Positions 1 through 6,681 of a stretch of 6,721 nucleotides of DNA are shown here, in pieces. How positions within the stretch are numbered: position 1 is the first letter of the stretch; each line of letters starts with the position of its first letter. Below the pieces are notes generated by a model. That model had not been told where the DNA came from. It made no database searches and was given only the letters and a program-made list of their open reading frames with translations. Source of the stretch: Campylobacteraceae bacterium. GTDB taxonomy: Bacteria > Campylobacterota > Campylobacteria > Campylobacterales > Sulfurovaceae. The DNA is taken from contig JALVVQ010000295.1 in NCBI GenBank assembly GCA_027023325.1, forward strand, positions 1 to 6,721, read 5' to 3'. Made by a program: the position numbers and the translations under genes.

Positions 1-1
1 G

Positions 2-2215
2 TCGCTTTATCCGGTAGGTGTGGTAGGCAATATCATGCGTAAGGTACAGATGCCTGATGGCAGGATCAAGATACTCTTTCAAGGACTGGCACGGGCGCAG
101 ATCGTGGAGCCAGCAGGTGAAAGTCCGCTCAAGGCGTTGATTTCAATCGTAGAAAACAGCCCCTATGATGATACGCGTATCACTGCACTGCTGGATATGC
201 TAAGGGCCAAGATCAAGCAGCTCTCACAGATGAATAGCACGATTCCGGCAGACCTTGTCAAGACGATCGAAGAGAACAGCGAGCCCTACCGTATCGCAGA
301 TCTCGTCTCCTCTATGCTGACGATCCAAAAAGAGGATGCCTACAAGCTTTATGCAGACAGCAACATAGAAAGTAGGCTGTTGGGGTTGATAGATATCGCT
401 ATCGCAGAGATAGAGTCATTGAAGGTACAAAAAGAAATACAGCACAAAGTGCACAATAAAATAGAGCAGACCAATAAAGAGTATTTTCTCAAGGAGCAGC
501 TCAAAGAGATACAGCAGGAGCTGGGCACTGACACACAGAGAGAGGAGGAGATCGCCGAGTTTAGAGAGAAACTGGAGAACATCAAGTCTTATCTGGAAGA
601 GGATGCCTACAAAGAGATCTCTAAGCAGCTTGATAGACTTGCAAGAATGCATCCTGATAGTGGGGATGCCAACGTGGTGCAGAGTTATCTTGAGTGGGTC
701 TTTGAGATGCCATTCGGTGTATTCAGCAAAGAGAGTCTCAATGTCAAAAAAGTAGCCAAAGAACTGGATGAAGACCATTATTCTCTGGAGAAACCCAAAG
801 AGCGCATCATAGAGTACTTTTCTGTCAAAGAGCTGGCAGAGCTTCGTGGCAAGAAAAATGAAGACGAGAGGGGGGTCATTCTCTGTTTTGCGGGCCCTCC
901 AGGTGTAGGCAAGACCTCACTGGCAAATTCAATTGCTACGGCACTAGGCAGACCACTGGTGCGTATCGCACTGGGAGGGCTCGAGGATGTTAATGAGCTC
1001 AGGGGACATCGCCGTACCTATGTGGGGGCGATGCCTGGGCGCATCGTGCAGGGTCTAGTGGAAGCAAAGAAGATGGATCCAGTAGTCGTACTGGATGAGA
1101 TCGACAAAGTAGGGCGAAGCAATAGGGGAGATCCTACGGCGGCATTGTTGGAGATCCTTGATCCAGAGCAAAATGCTCACTATCGTGACTACTACCTAAA
1201 CTTTCACATTGACCTAAGTAAAGCAATCTTTATCGCAACGGCCAATGATGTAGGCCGTATCCCTTCTGCACTGCGGGACAGGATGGAGTTTATCTTTCTG
1301 AGTAGCTATACGCCCAATGAGAAGTTTGAGATCGCCCAGAGGTACCTGATTCCACAGGAGCTTAAGAAGCATGCACTTAGGAAAAATGAGTTTAGTATAA
1401 GCGACAAGGCACTAAGAAGGTTGATTGAGGAGTATACCAGAGAGCCTGGTGTGAGAAACCTTCGCAGAAAAATTGCTTCACTTATGAGAAAGGTGGCAAG
1501 AAAAATTCTGGATAACTCTACTATAGAGCATACTCGTGTCACGGCCAAAAATCTCAAGCGCTATGCCGACAAGAAAGTATTTGAGATATCACCTGTAGAA
1601 AAAGAGCCACAGATCGGCATCGTGAATGGGTTGGCATGGACAGCAGCTGGTGGTGATGTGTTGACTATCGAGGCAACAAAAATCAAAGGGAAAGGGGTAC
1701 TTCAGCTTACCGGTAGCCTTGGGGATGTGATGAAAGAGTCTGCGCGTATCGCTAGCAGTGTAGTCAAAATTCTTATTGATACCCAGGTGCTTAAAATACC
1801 CAATGATATCATTCCTCGGAGCCTAAAAGAAAAAGAAGAGGAAATCATGGTAGATGCCAGTGAAGCCTATAAGCGCTATGACCTTCATCTGCATGTGCCA
1901 GAGGGTGCAACACCAAAAGATGGTCCTAGCGCAGGGATTGCTATGGCAACGGTTATCGCCTCAATATTGAGTAATAAAAAAGTAGATAATAAGGTTGCCA
2001 TGACAGGAGAGCTGACACTGACAGGGAAAGTATTGCCTATCGGAGGACTTAAAGAGAAGTTGATTGCTGCCTATAAGGCGGGTGTGAAGCGCGTATTGAT
2101 TCCCCAAAAGAATTTGGCACGTGATATGAAAGAGATCCCCGATGAGGTCAAGAAGCATCTAGAAATCGTAGGTGTCTCGCATATAGAAGAGGTCATAGAG
2201 CACGCACTTCTTTAG
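2..2215 (+). CDS. lon: ATP-dependent protease LonA, 5'-truncated by the window edge
   Basis: Cytosolic AAA+ serine protease that unfolds and degrades misfolded and selected regulatory proteins. The frame is open from base 2 to the TAG at 2213-2215 (737 residues visible). It enters in the middle of the N-terminal substrate-binding domain, at a segment matching the E. coli Lon region around residue 68, so roughly 65-70 residues and the true start lie upstream; the GTG at 20 is not the start. A coiled-coil-rich middle follows (bases ~400-650). The AAA+ module shows Walker A GPPGVGKTS (893-919; Lys codon 911-913), Walker B VVVLDEID (1082-1105), sensor-1 IATAND and the PGVRNLRR sensor-2 region. 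The protease domain has the PKDGPSAGIAM motif with catalytic Ser (codon 1928-1930) and GGLKEKL with catalytic Lys (codon 2057-2059). Every key residue is intact, so it should be active. It converges on the receiver gene with six bases between stop codons. LonA rather than LonB, because it has a large N-domain and no membrane segment. Confidence 0.97.
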   Translation, partial: SLYPVGVVGNIMRKVQMPDGRIKILFQGLARAQIVEPAGESPLKALISIVENSPYDDTRITALLDMLRAKIKQLSQMNSTIPADLVKTIEENSEPYRIADLVSSMLTIQKEDAYKLYADSNIESRLLGLIDIAIAEIESLKVQKEIQHKVHNKIEQTNKEYFLKEQLKEIQQELGTDTQREEEIAEFREKLENIKSYLEEDAYKEISKQLDRLARMHPDSGDANVVQSYLEWVFEMPFGVFSKESLNVKKVAKELDEDHYSLEKPKERIIEYFSVKELAELRGKKNEDERGVILCFAGPPGVGKTSLANSIATALGRPLVRIALGGLEDVNELRGHRRTYVGAMPGRIVQGLVEAKKMDPVVVLDEIDKVGRSNRGDPTAALLEILDPEQNAHYRDYYLNFHIDLSKAIFIATANDVGRIPSALRDRMEFIFLSSYTPNEKFEIAQRYLIPQELKKHALRKNEFSISDKALRRLIEEYTREPGVRNLRRKIASLMRKVARKILDNSTIEHTRVTAKNLKRYADKKVFEISPVEKEPQIGIVNGLAWTAAGGDVLTIEATKIKGKGVLQLTGSLGDVMKESARIASSVVKILIDTQVLKIPNDIIPRSLKEKEEEIMVDASEAYKRYDLHLHVPEGATPKDGPSAGIAMATVIASILSNKKVDNKVAMTGELTLTGKVLPIGGLKEKLIAAYKAGVKRVLIPQKNLARDMKEIPDEVKKHLEIVGVSHIEEVIEHALL

Positions 2216-2221
2216 TCTAAG

Positions 2222-2593
2222 TTAAGTGATCCACTCCTTGATAGCAGGGATTAACTCCCCTTCTTTAATGGGCTTCAGCAGAAAAGCATCAGCTCCATAA
2301 TCAAATACAGTGGTTCTTTGTGTATCATCTGTAGAGAGGACGATGACAGGAATAGAATTGTTCTCTGTGTCTGCTCTAAAGATTTTGAGAAACTCTTTTC
2401 CGTCCAGTATAGGCATCATAATATCAAGTAGAATCATATTGATACTGTTATCCTCTCTGATAATACTTAATGCTTCAGAACCATTTTCTGCTTCAACCAT
2501 GCGGCTTACAATATCTGTATGTTTTTTGAGTAAAGTACTTATCAATTTTCTGTTAATAAAATCATCATCCACGATCAAAATATTAAAACTCAT
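2222..2593 (-). CDS. stand-alone CheY-like response regulator (receiver only)
   Basis: A single receiver domain of 123 residues with no output domain, so it presumably acts by phosphorylation-dependent protein binding or as the terminal phosphate acceptor of the relay. The receiver signature is complete: acidic cluster D9-D10-D11 for Mg2+, phospho-acceptor D57 in LLDIMMP (codon 2423-2425), S87/T88 after beta-4, and K107-P108. F104 lies near the position of the switch aromatic. The ATG at 2591-2593 overlaps the TGA of the upstream kinase (ATGA), and a GAGGAG ribosome binding site sits 5 bases upstream inside the kinase gene, which supports this start and suggests translational coupling. As the last gene of the Hpt-kinase-receiver operon, it is the likely acceptor from Hpt H498 (inference). 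Its target is unknown: flagellar motor, diguanylate cyclase or another protein cannot be told from sequence. It is not assigned as CheY because no chemotaxis genes are nearby. Confidence 0.94.
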   Translation of the reverse strand: MSFNILIVDDDFINRKLISTLLKKHTDIVSRMVEAENGSEALSIIREDNSINMILLDIMMPILDGKEFLKIFRADTENNSIPVIVLSTDDTQRTTVFDYGADAFLLKPIKEGELIPAIKEWIT

Positions 2594-5004
2594 CTATTCT
2601 CCTCTATTTTTTTTATAATTTTTTCTATTCCTTTGTTCTGCATCAGAGAACCAATCTTGTAGTAATGAATACCTTCTCGTAATGTTCTTTCGTTTGGGTC
2701 AGAGGTAAGGATGAACGTAGTATTCCATGTTCGCAGTGTATCCCTCTGTTCAGGATCCAAAAAAGCTTCATCGGTAAAGACTGCCAAATAGTCTTCTTTG
2801 CCAATATGCCCCATAAAGTCCTCTTTTCCAGATGCTATATCGTAGGTATATCCTAATGAACCAATGATTCCAGAAAGTATCTTACTACTTAATGTTGATT
2901 GTTTGGCAATCAGTATTTTTGCACTTTGTGGTACAAGTGCTTTATGGGTCTCTTCTTCGAAAATAGTTTCTTTATTGCGCGATTCTTTGTCTTCATTCGG
3001 TATAGGTGGGGATGCCTCATACATGGTTTTTTCTTCGAGTGCTTCATTGACTTCTACGCTGTGATTTTCAGGGATAAATTTATTGAGGATGTAGAGTAAC
3101 TCTGTCATTTTAATCGGTTTTGAAATATACTCGTCCAAACCTTCTGCTAGGAATCTTTCTCGGTCTCCCTGCAGTGCATTTGCCGTCAGTGCTACAATAG
3201 GAATATGGTTAAGTTTCTCACTCTTCTCGTATTCTAGAATTTTGTGTGTTGCTTCAACACCATCCATAACTGGCATTTGTATATCCATAAAAACAAGATC
3301 ATAGTTCCCATCTTTTCGTCTTTCAAATCCCTCTAAACCATTGTTTGCGACTTCAACACTTAGTCCAATTCCTTCAAGTATATTGACAACAAGCTTTTGA
3401 TTGATTAAGTTATCTTCAACCACAAGAATATTTCCACCAAAGGTGCTCTTTGTGGACATCGAAGCTTTGTCTGCTTCCATATCTTCTTTGATATTGTCAG
3501 TCTGTACTCTGATGATGTGTTCTAATTTGGTCGGCACTAGCGGTTTGTAGAGTATACTTTCTCTTTGAAGAGAAAGTTTGGTAGCCACATTTCTGGAGGT
3601 AATACTTGCCATAACGACAAGTCTTTTTTTATCGATAATATCCAATACATGAAGTATGGTGTCATCAATGTCATCTACATCAAGAAGCACTAAATAGTGG
3701 TCATTATTGTCAAGTGATATAAGATTCTCCAAATCACTAATGGTATCAAATGTAGAGACAGTTGCACCATAGTAATCGAGATATTTTTTCAGATAGATAT
3801 CCAGAGAAGAGTTCTTGTTGAGAGCATAAGTATAGAGAGTGAAATCTGTAAATTTATTCTGTAAGGTAGATATAGGAGAAGGGATCTCTTCTAGTGGTAT
3901 AGCGAAGGAAAAAGTACTTCCTTCTCCTTTCTTGCTCCTGACTTTGAGATCTCCACCCATGAGCTCAACATACTGTTTGCTAATCGTAAGTCCAAGTCCA
4001 GTACCCCCATATTTCCTGGTAGTATCTACATCGCCTTGTGAAAATGCTTGGAATATTTTTGAAAGCTGTTGTTTGGTCATCCCAATACCGGTATCTTCAA
4101 CAGAAAATTGAATGATACTCTTCTCATTTTCTTTGGATTCTTTTTCGATATTGAGCGTAACCTCACCTCCATAATTGGTAAATTTGATCGCATTATTGAG
4201 TAGGTTGGTTAAAACTTCTGTAAGCTTGACAGAGTCTCCTTTGAGCTGTTGTCCGATATAGGGATCGCAATAGTAGTTAAGTGTGATATTTTTTTCTGCA
4301 GCTGTTGTAGCAAATGTTTCAATAGTGCCCTCAAATTGTTGGTCTGCGAGGAAGACAGTCTTCTCTATCTCCACATTTTTACTTTCTATTTTGGAGAGAT
4401 CAAGAATATTATTGATAATACTAAGCAGGTTCTCGGAACTTTTTTCAATAATGGAAACAAACTCTTTTTGCTCATCATCTACATCAGTATTTTTTAACAA
4501 TTCTATAAAGCCGATAATACCATTCATGGGTGTTCTTATTTCATGTGACATATTGGCAAGGAAAAGTGATTTGGCTTCATTGGCTTCTGTGGCTGTGGTC
4601 TTATCTGTTTTGGCCGTCCGTATCAGCGCCTCCAAAATAGCATAAGCCTCATGCAGGCCTTTGTCGGTATCCAGATCAATAGTATCCTTTAGTGCCAAGA
4701 CATCAGGAGGAAGGTCGTCCTCTTCAGTATCTCTAGTGACTCGAGTAATGATTTTTTCAAGTCCTGCTGTGTTGTCTTTGATTATTCGAGAGACACGACG
4801 GCTATAGAGAAGAAATAGGAGACTCAAAAACCATAAAATAAGTGCTGCGGGAAACAGGATATCTGTATAGCTTGAGAGCAGTGTATGCCATGACGCCATG
4901 TGGGCATAGTCAATGTAAGTTTCAAAGAGAAAGTAACTTGAGAGAAAAAAGAATAGGAGTGCTGGCATCAGTGAACCCAGCTTGATGCTATTTTGAATTT
5001 TCAT
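2590..5004 (-). CDS. membrane hybrid sensor histidine kinase with one canonical and two degenerate receivers
   Basis: An 804-residue inner-membrane kinase of the BarA/Lux-type hybrid class. Domains in order: two membrane segments (~11-30 and ~50-68) around a ~20-residue periplasmic loop; a helical coupling region (~70-145) with no clear HAMP; HisKA with H154 in SHEIRTPMNG (codon 4543-4545); HATPase_c (~255-372) with N-box around N267-N271, G1 box DTGIGM (D304), FQAFSQ and G2 box GGTGLGL; a degenerate receiver (~386-500); a canonical receiver (~524-645) with E530-D531, D574 in FMDIQMPVMDG (codon 3283-3285), T607 and K629-P630; an acidic linker (~646-693); and a second degenerate receiver (~695-804). 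Autophosphorylation at H154 should pass to D574 and then to an Hpt. The kinase has no Hpt domain of its own, which fits the separate Hpt gene 13 bases upstream. The start is set by an AAGGAA ribosome site 7 bases before ATG 5002-5004. The signal is unknown; the short loop argues against a large periplasmic ligand domain. Confidence 0.95.
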   Translation of the reverse strand: MKIQNSIKLGSLMPALLFFFLSSYFLFETYIDYAHMASWHTLLSSYTDILFPAALILWFLSLLFLLYSRRVSRIIKDNTAGLEKIITRVTRDTEEDDLPPDVLALKDTIDLDTDKGLHEAYAILEALIRTAKTDKTTATEANEAKSLFLANMSHEIRTPMNGIIGFIELLKNTDVDDEQKEFVSIIEKSSENLLSIINNILDLSKIESKNVEIEKTVFLADQQFEGTIETFATTAAEKNITLNYYCDPYIGQQLKGDSVKLTEVLTNLLNNAIKFTNYGGEVTLNIEKESKENEKSIIQFSVEDTGIGMTKQQLSKIFQAFSQGDVDTTRKYGGTGLGLTISKQYVELMGGDLKVRSKKGEGSTFSFAIPLEEIPSPISTLQNKFTDFTLYTYALNKNSSLDIYLKKYLDYYGATVSTFDTISDLENLISLDNNDHYLVLLDVDDIDDTILHVLDIIDKKRLVVMASITSRNVATKLSLQRESILYKPLVPTKLEHIIRVQTDNIKEDMEADKASMSTKSTFGGNILVVEDNLINQKLVVNILEGIGLSVEVANNGLEGFERRKDGNYDLVFMDIQMPVMDGVEATHKILEYEKSEKLNHIPIVALTANALQGDRERFLAEGLDEYISKPIKMTELLYILNKFIPENHSVEVNEALEEKTMYEASPPIPNEDKESRNKETIFEEETHKALVPQSAKILIAKQSTLSSKILSGIIGSLGYTYDIASGKEDFMGHIGKEDYLAVFTDEAFLDPEQRDTLRTWNTTFILTSDPNERTLREGIHYYKIGSLMQNKGIEKIIKKIEENR
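2593..2922 (-). other. degenerate receiver domain 2 at the kinase C-terminus (residues ~695-804)
   Basis: The first strand AKILIAKQ has K701-Q702 where a canonical receiver has Glu/Asp-Asp. D745 (VFTDEAF) is at about the acceptor position, FILTS carries T767/S768, and K783 in YYKIGS is followed by Ile instead of Pro. The overall length and strand order fit a receiver, but the Mg2+ site is lost. Its identity rests on pattern and position after an acidic linker, so it is less certain than the other two modules. Confidence 0.6.
2599..2604 (-). promoter_or_regulatory. Shine-Dalgarno site of the receiver gene, inside the kinase 3' end
   Basis: GAGGAG on the - strand encodes part of the kinase tail (Glu-Glu-Asn-Arg-stop) and sits 5 bases before the receiver ATG. 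With the ATGA overlap, this points to coupled translation of kinase and receiver. Confidence 0.75.
3505..3849 (-). other. degenerate receiver domain 1 of the hybrid kinase (residues ~386-500)
   Basis: This has the length and the beta-alpha spacing of a receiver: LVLLDVDD with D442 at the acceptor position, S467 after VVMAS, and K487-P488 in LYKPL. The first strand (TLYTYALNKN) lacks the acidic pair that binds Mg2+, so phosphorylation is unlikely. Atypical receivers of this kind often sit between the kinase core and the true receiver in hybrid kinases and are thought to be structural or allosteric. Confidence 0.75.
3556..3577. repeat. perfect 10-bp inverted repeat inside the kinase gene
   Basis: ACTTTCTCTT and AAGAGAAAGT flank a 2-base centre. 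The repeat falls in the coding sequence for degenerate receiver 1 (around K476-S483, LSLQRES). It could fold as a hairpin in mRNA or be a chance palindrome. No T-run follows on the - strand, so it is not an obvious terminator for the operon. Confidence 0.6.
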
Positions 5005-5010
5005 ACCATT

Positions 5011-5016
5011 TTCCTT
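5011..5016 (-). promoter_or_regulatory. Shine-Dalgarno site of the hybrid kinase gene
   Basis: AAGGAA on the - strand lies in the 13-base gap between the Hpt stop and the kinase ATG (5002-5004), at normal spacing. An out-of-frame ATG at 5007-5009 lies nearer but runs into a stop after two codons. Confidence 0.75.
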
Positions 5017-5017
5017 G

Positions 5018-6667
5018 TCATATTTGGTCCATTTGTATGGAGAGTGCTTTTAGCTGTCCTGTAAATAATGTAATCAACTCAGGCACTTGTGCAAAGTCTT
5101 GATTAAACTGTAACTGATACAATGTTTCTGCTATAGGGGCAATACGCAGGTTACTGGACGCTCCTTTTAGCATATGTGCTGTAGTCTCTATAGTATCCAT
5201 ATCTCTTTCTTCATACGCTTTTTGCAGTACAGGGAGATTCTCTTTGGCTTGGTTGATAAAATCTATGACAAATTCACTGACCAAAGATGCTGGAAGTGTC
5301 AGTTCATCTGCTGCTTCATTGAGGCTGAAATCAAAAGGAATAGGCTCCACTTTATCTAATGAGGCAGATACTTTTTCTGTAAGATTTTTTATAGATTTCG
5401 TTAAGACAGGCTCCTGCTCCTCTTCTGATAGGCTCTCTTGTAGGAAAGTAACTTTTTCTTCCGTATGATCAGAGAGATGTGTCGCGGGCATGTCATTGTC
5501 TGATACGGTTTTCCCTGCCATACTTCTGGCTTGCGTGACCATTGCTAAGAAACCGTCAACAATAGAGGACTTTTCATCGGAGGTTGCGTTGGAGAGACCA
5601 TTAAGTTTTTCTGTAATTTTTGGGAGGTGTAACAGCAGCGAGATCTCTTTTAAAATAGAGAGAGCTTCTCTACTCTCTTTGAGATCATTGCTTCTGAGAC
5701 TTGGCTCGAGAAGAATAGACTCTTTTTCGAAGTCATCCAAGAAGTGTGAATACTCTTCTTTGGAGACACCAATAAGCTTAGCAATCTCTAAAAAGTCAGT
5801 TGCGCTACTTGGTATAGGTTTTTCTGCTTCACTGGAAAGAGCGTCATCGTGCTGTACTGTTTTTTCTCTATCAGGTATCTCTGCTTCTGTAGGTGTGACA
5901 GATGAGGCATCATCAGAAAGGAATGATACGACTTCATCCTCTGTATTCTCTTCCTCTTCTTTCTCCATAAGAGACATGAAAGATTCATCATTGGTTCTAA
6001 AATCTATGGGCTGATCATCTTCTGTGGTATTTGCGTCGATATCAGTCTCTAAGAGTCCAATAATATCTTTCTGAGATACAGGGATATCCTCTTCAGATGG
6101 TTGTAGTTCTTTGTCGTCAGAAAATCTCAATTCAGGCATATCAGATGTACTGGTACTAAGAAGACTATCGATATCTTCTATATCTTCTTTGGATTCAAAC
6201 TCTGCTGAGAGTGAGAGAGACGCATTTTCTAGAGAATCGTCCTTTCTCGTATCTGTAAGGCTGAAGATCTCCTCATCTTTGATCTCCTCTTCTGTATTTG
6301 TGTCAGCAGTAAGGAATTCTTCCTCTAAAGATGATACTTTTTTATCATGAAGACCTGATTGCAGTATTGCAAGATTGAAAGGTGCTTCTTTCTGGGAATT
6401 TTCTGTTTTCTGAGGCTCCTCAGCTGTTTGGTCTTTTGCTTCATTGATCTCGTAAAGATAGGCATCACCTAGGAAAGTCGAGAGCTTGGTTTTATAAAAA
6501 GTGCTATTGTTCTGAAAGTAAGAGATAGACTGTTCCAGTTCATCTAGTACTATTTCACCTTTTTTGATAAGTAGTGCTACTTCATAAATATTCTCAGTAC
6601 CTACCTCTTCTAAGAAATCAGTATCTGCAGCAATGATACTGTTTTCATGATTGACAATAAAAAACAT
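5018..6667 (-). CDS. large Hpt-domain phosphotransfer protein with PAS-like N-terminus, acidic linker and a second degenerate Hpt
   Basis: A 549-residue soluble protein with no signal peptide or membrane segment. The C-terminal ~105 residues form an Hpt domain with AHMLKGASSNL, phospho-acceptor H498 (codon 5174-5176) and the usual LKG-S-NL context; such domains shuttle phosphate between receiver aspartates. Residues 1-75 look like a small PAS-like alpha/beta unit (FFIVNHENSIIAAD at the start, FLGDAYLYEI at the end); this is tentative. Residues ~78-288 are very acidic, rich in Ser/Glu/Asp/Thr and probably disordered, with repeated short hydrophobic motifs. Residues ~290-358 resemble the C-terminal Hpt but carry S337 where His is expected. 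Hpt domains are usually ~100 residues, so most of this protein is extra. ATG 6665-6667 is chosen because a perfect AAGGAGG lies 7 bases upstream. It is probably the first gene of the operon and the likely partner of kinase D574 and receiver D57. Codon use is AT-rich, like the kinase. Confidence 0.9.
   Translation of the reverse strand: MFFIVNHENSIIAADTDFLEEVGTENIYEVALLIKKGEIVLDELEQSISYFQNNSTFYKTKLSTFLGDAYLYEINEAKDQTAEEPQKTENSQKEAPFNLAILQSGLHDKKVSSLEEEFLTADTNTEEEIKDEEIFSLTDTRKDDSLENASLSLSAEFESKEDIEDIDSLLSTSTSDMPELRFSDDKELQPSEEDIPVSQKDIIGLLETDIDANTTEDDQPIDFRTNDESFMSLMEKEEEENTEDEVVSFLSDDASSVTPTEAEIPDREKTVQHDDALSSEAEKPIPSSATDFLEIAKLIGVSKEEYSHFLDDFEKESILLEPSLRSNDLKESREALSILKEISLLLHLPKITEKLNGLSNATSDEKSSIVDGFLAMVTQARSMAGKTVSDNDMPATHLSDHTEEKVTFLQESLSEEEQEPVLTKSIKNLTEKVSASLDKVEPIPFDFSLNEAADELTLPASLVSEFVIDFINQAKENLPVLQKAYEERDMDTIETTAHMLKGASSNLRIAPIAETLYQLQFNQDFAQVPELITLFTGQLKALSIQMDQI
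5594..5800 (-). other. degenerate Hpt-like domain within the Hpt protein (residues ~290-358)
   Basis: The stretch aligns by eye to the protein's own C-terminal Hpt. EALSILKEISLLLHLPKITEKL matches TTAHMLKGASSNLRIAPIAETL in register, with L339-K340 over L500-K501 and S337 over the phospho-acceptor H498. The preceding helix also matches over 20 residues without a gap (ending HFLDDF versus EFVIDF), with a 4-residue length difference between the two blocks. It cannot accept phosphate at the usual His. It could be a docking or dimerisation bundle, a decayed duplicate, or merely a similar helical bundle. Confidence 0.55.
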
Positions 6668-6674
6668 CTAACAA

Positions 6675-6681
6675 CCTCCTT
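6675..6681 (-). promoter_or_regulatory. strong Shine-Dalgarno site of the Hpt gene
   Basis: AAGGAGG on the - strand lies 7 bases before ATG 6665-6667. This full match to the anti-SD decides the start of the Hpt gene and suggests efficient initiation at the head of the operon. Confidence 0.88.

Noticed and set aside
20..22. GTG as start codon of lon
   Set aside because: The reading frame and Lon-like protein sequence continue to the left edge (SLYPVGVVGNI), so the true start is outside the window.
416..778. 120-codon open frame on the - strand opposite lon
   Set aside because: Lies wholly within the conserved Lon coiled-coil region, and its Leu/Phe-rich translation is what antisense of Lys/Glu/Gln codons gives.
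2205..2228. Dyad CACTT...AAGTG across the lon/receiver junction as a bidirectional terminator
   Set aside because: Only 5 bp of clean stem with a mismatched AT-rich interior and no following T-run; too weak to call.
4283..4645. 120-codon open frame on the + strand opposite the kinase ATPase region
   Set aside because: Antisense to the conserved HisKA and HATPase motifs; no recognisable protein features.
5490..6014. 174-codon open frame on the + strand opposite the Hpt gene
   Set aside because: Ser-rich translation that mirrors the Glu/Asp/Ser codons of the acidic linker on the other strand; no domain pattern and no good ribosome site. Treated as a shadow of the Hpt gene.
6141..6192. Repeated 'atatcttct' units in the Hpt linker DNA
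   Set aside because: Short and irregular; explained by repeated Glu-Asp-Ile codons of the acidic linker rather than a DNA repeat array.
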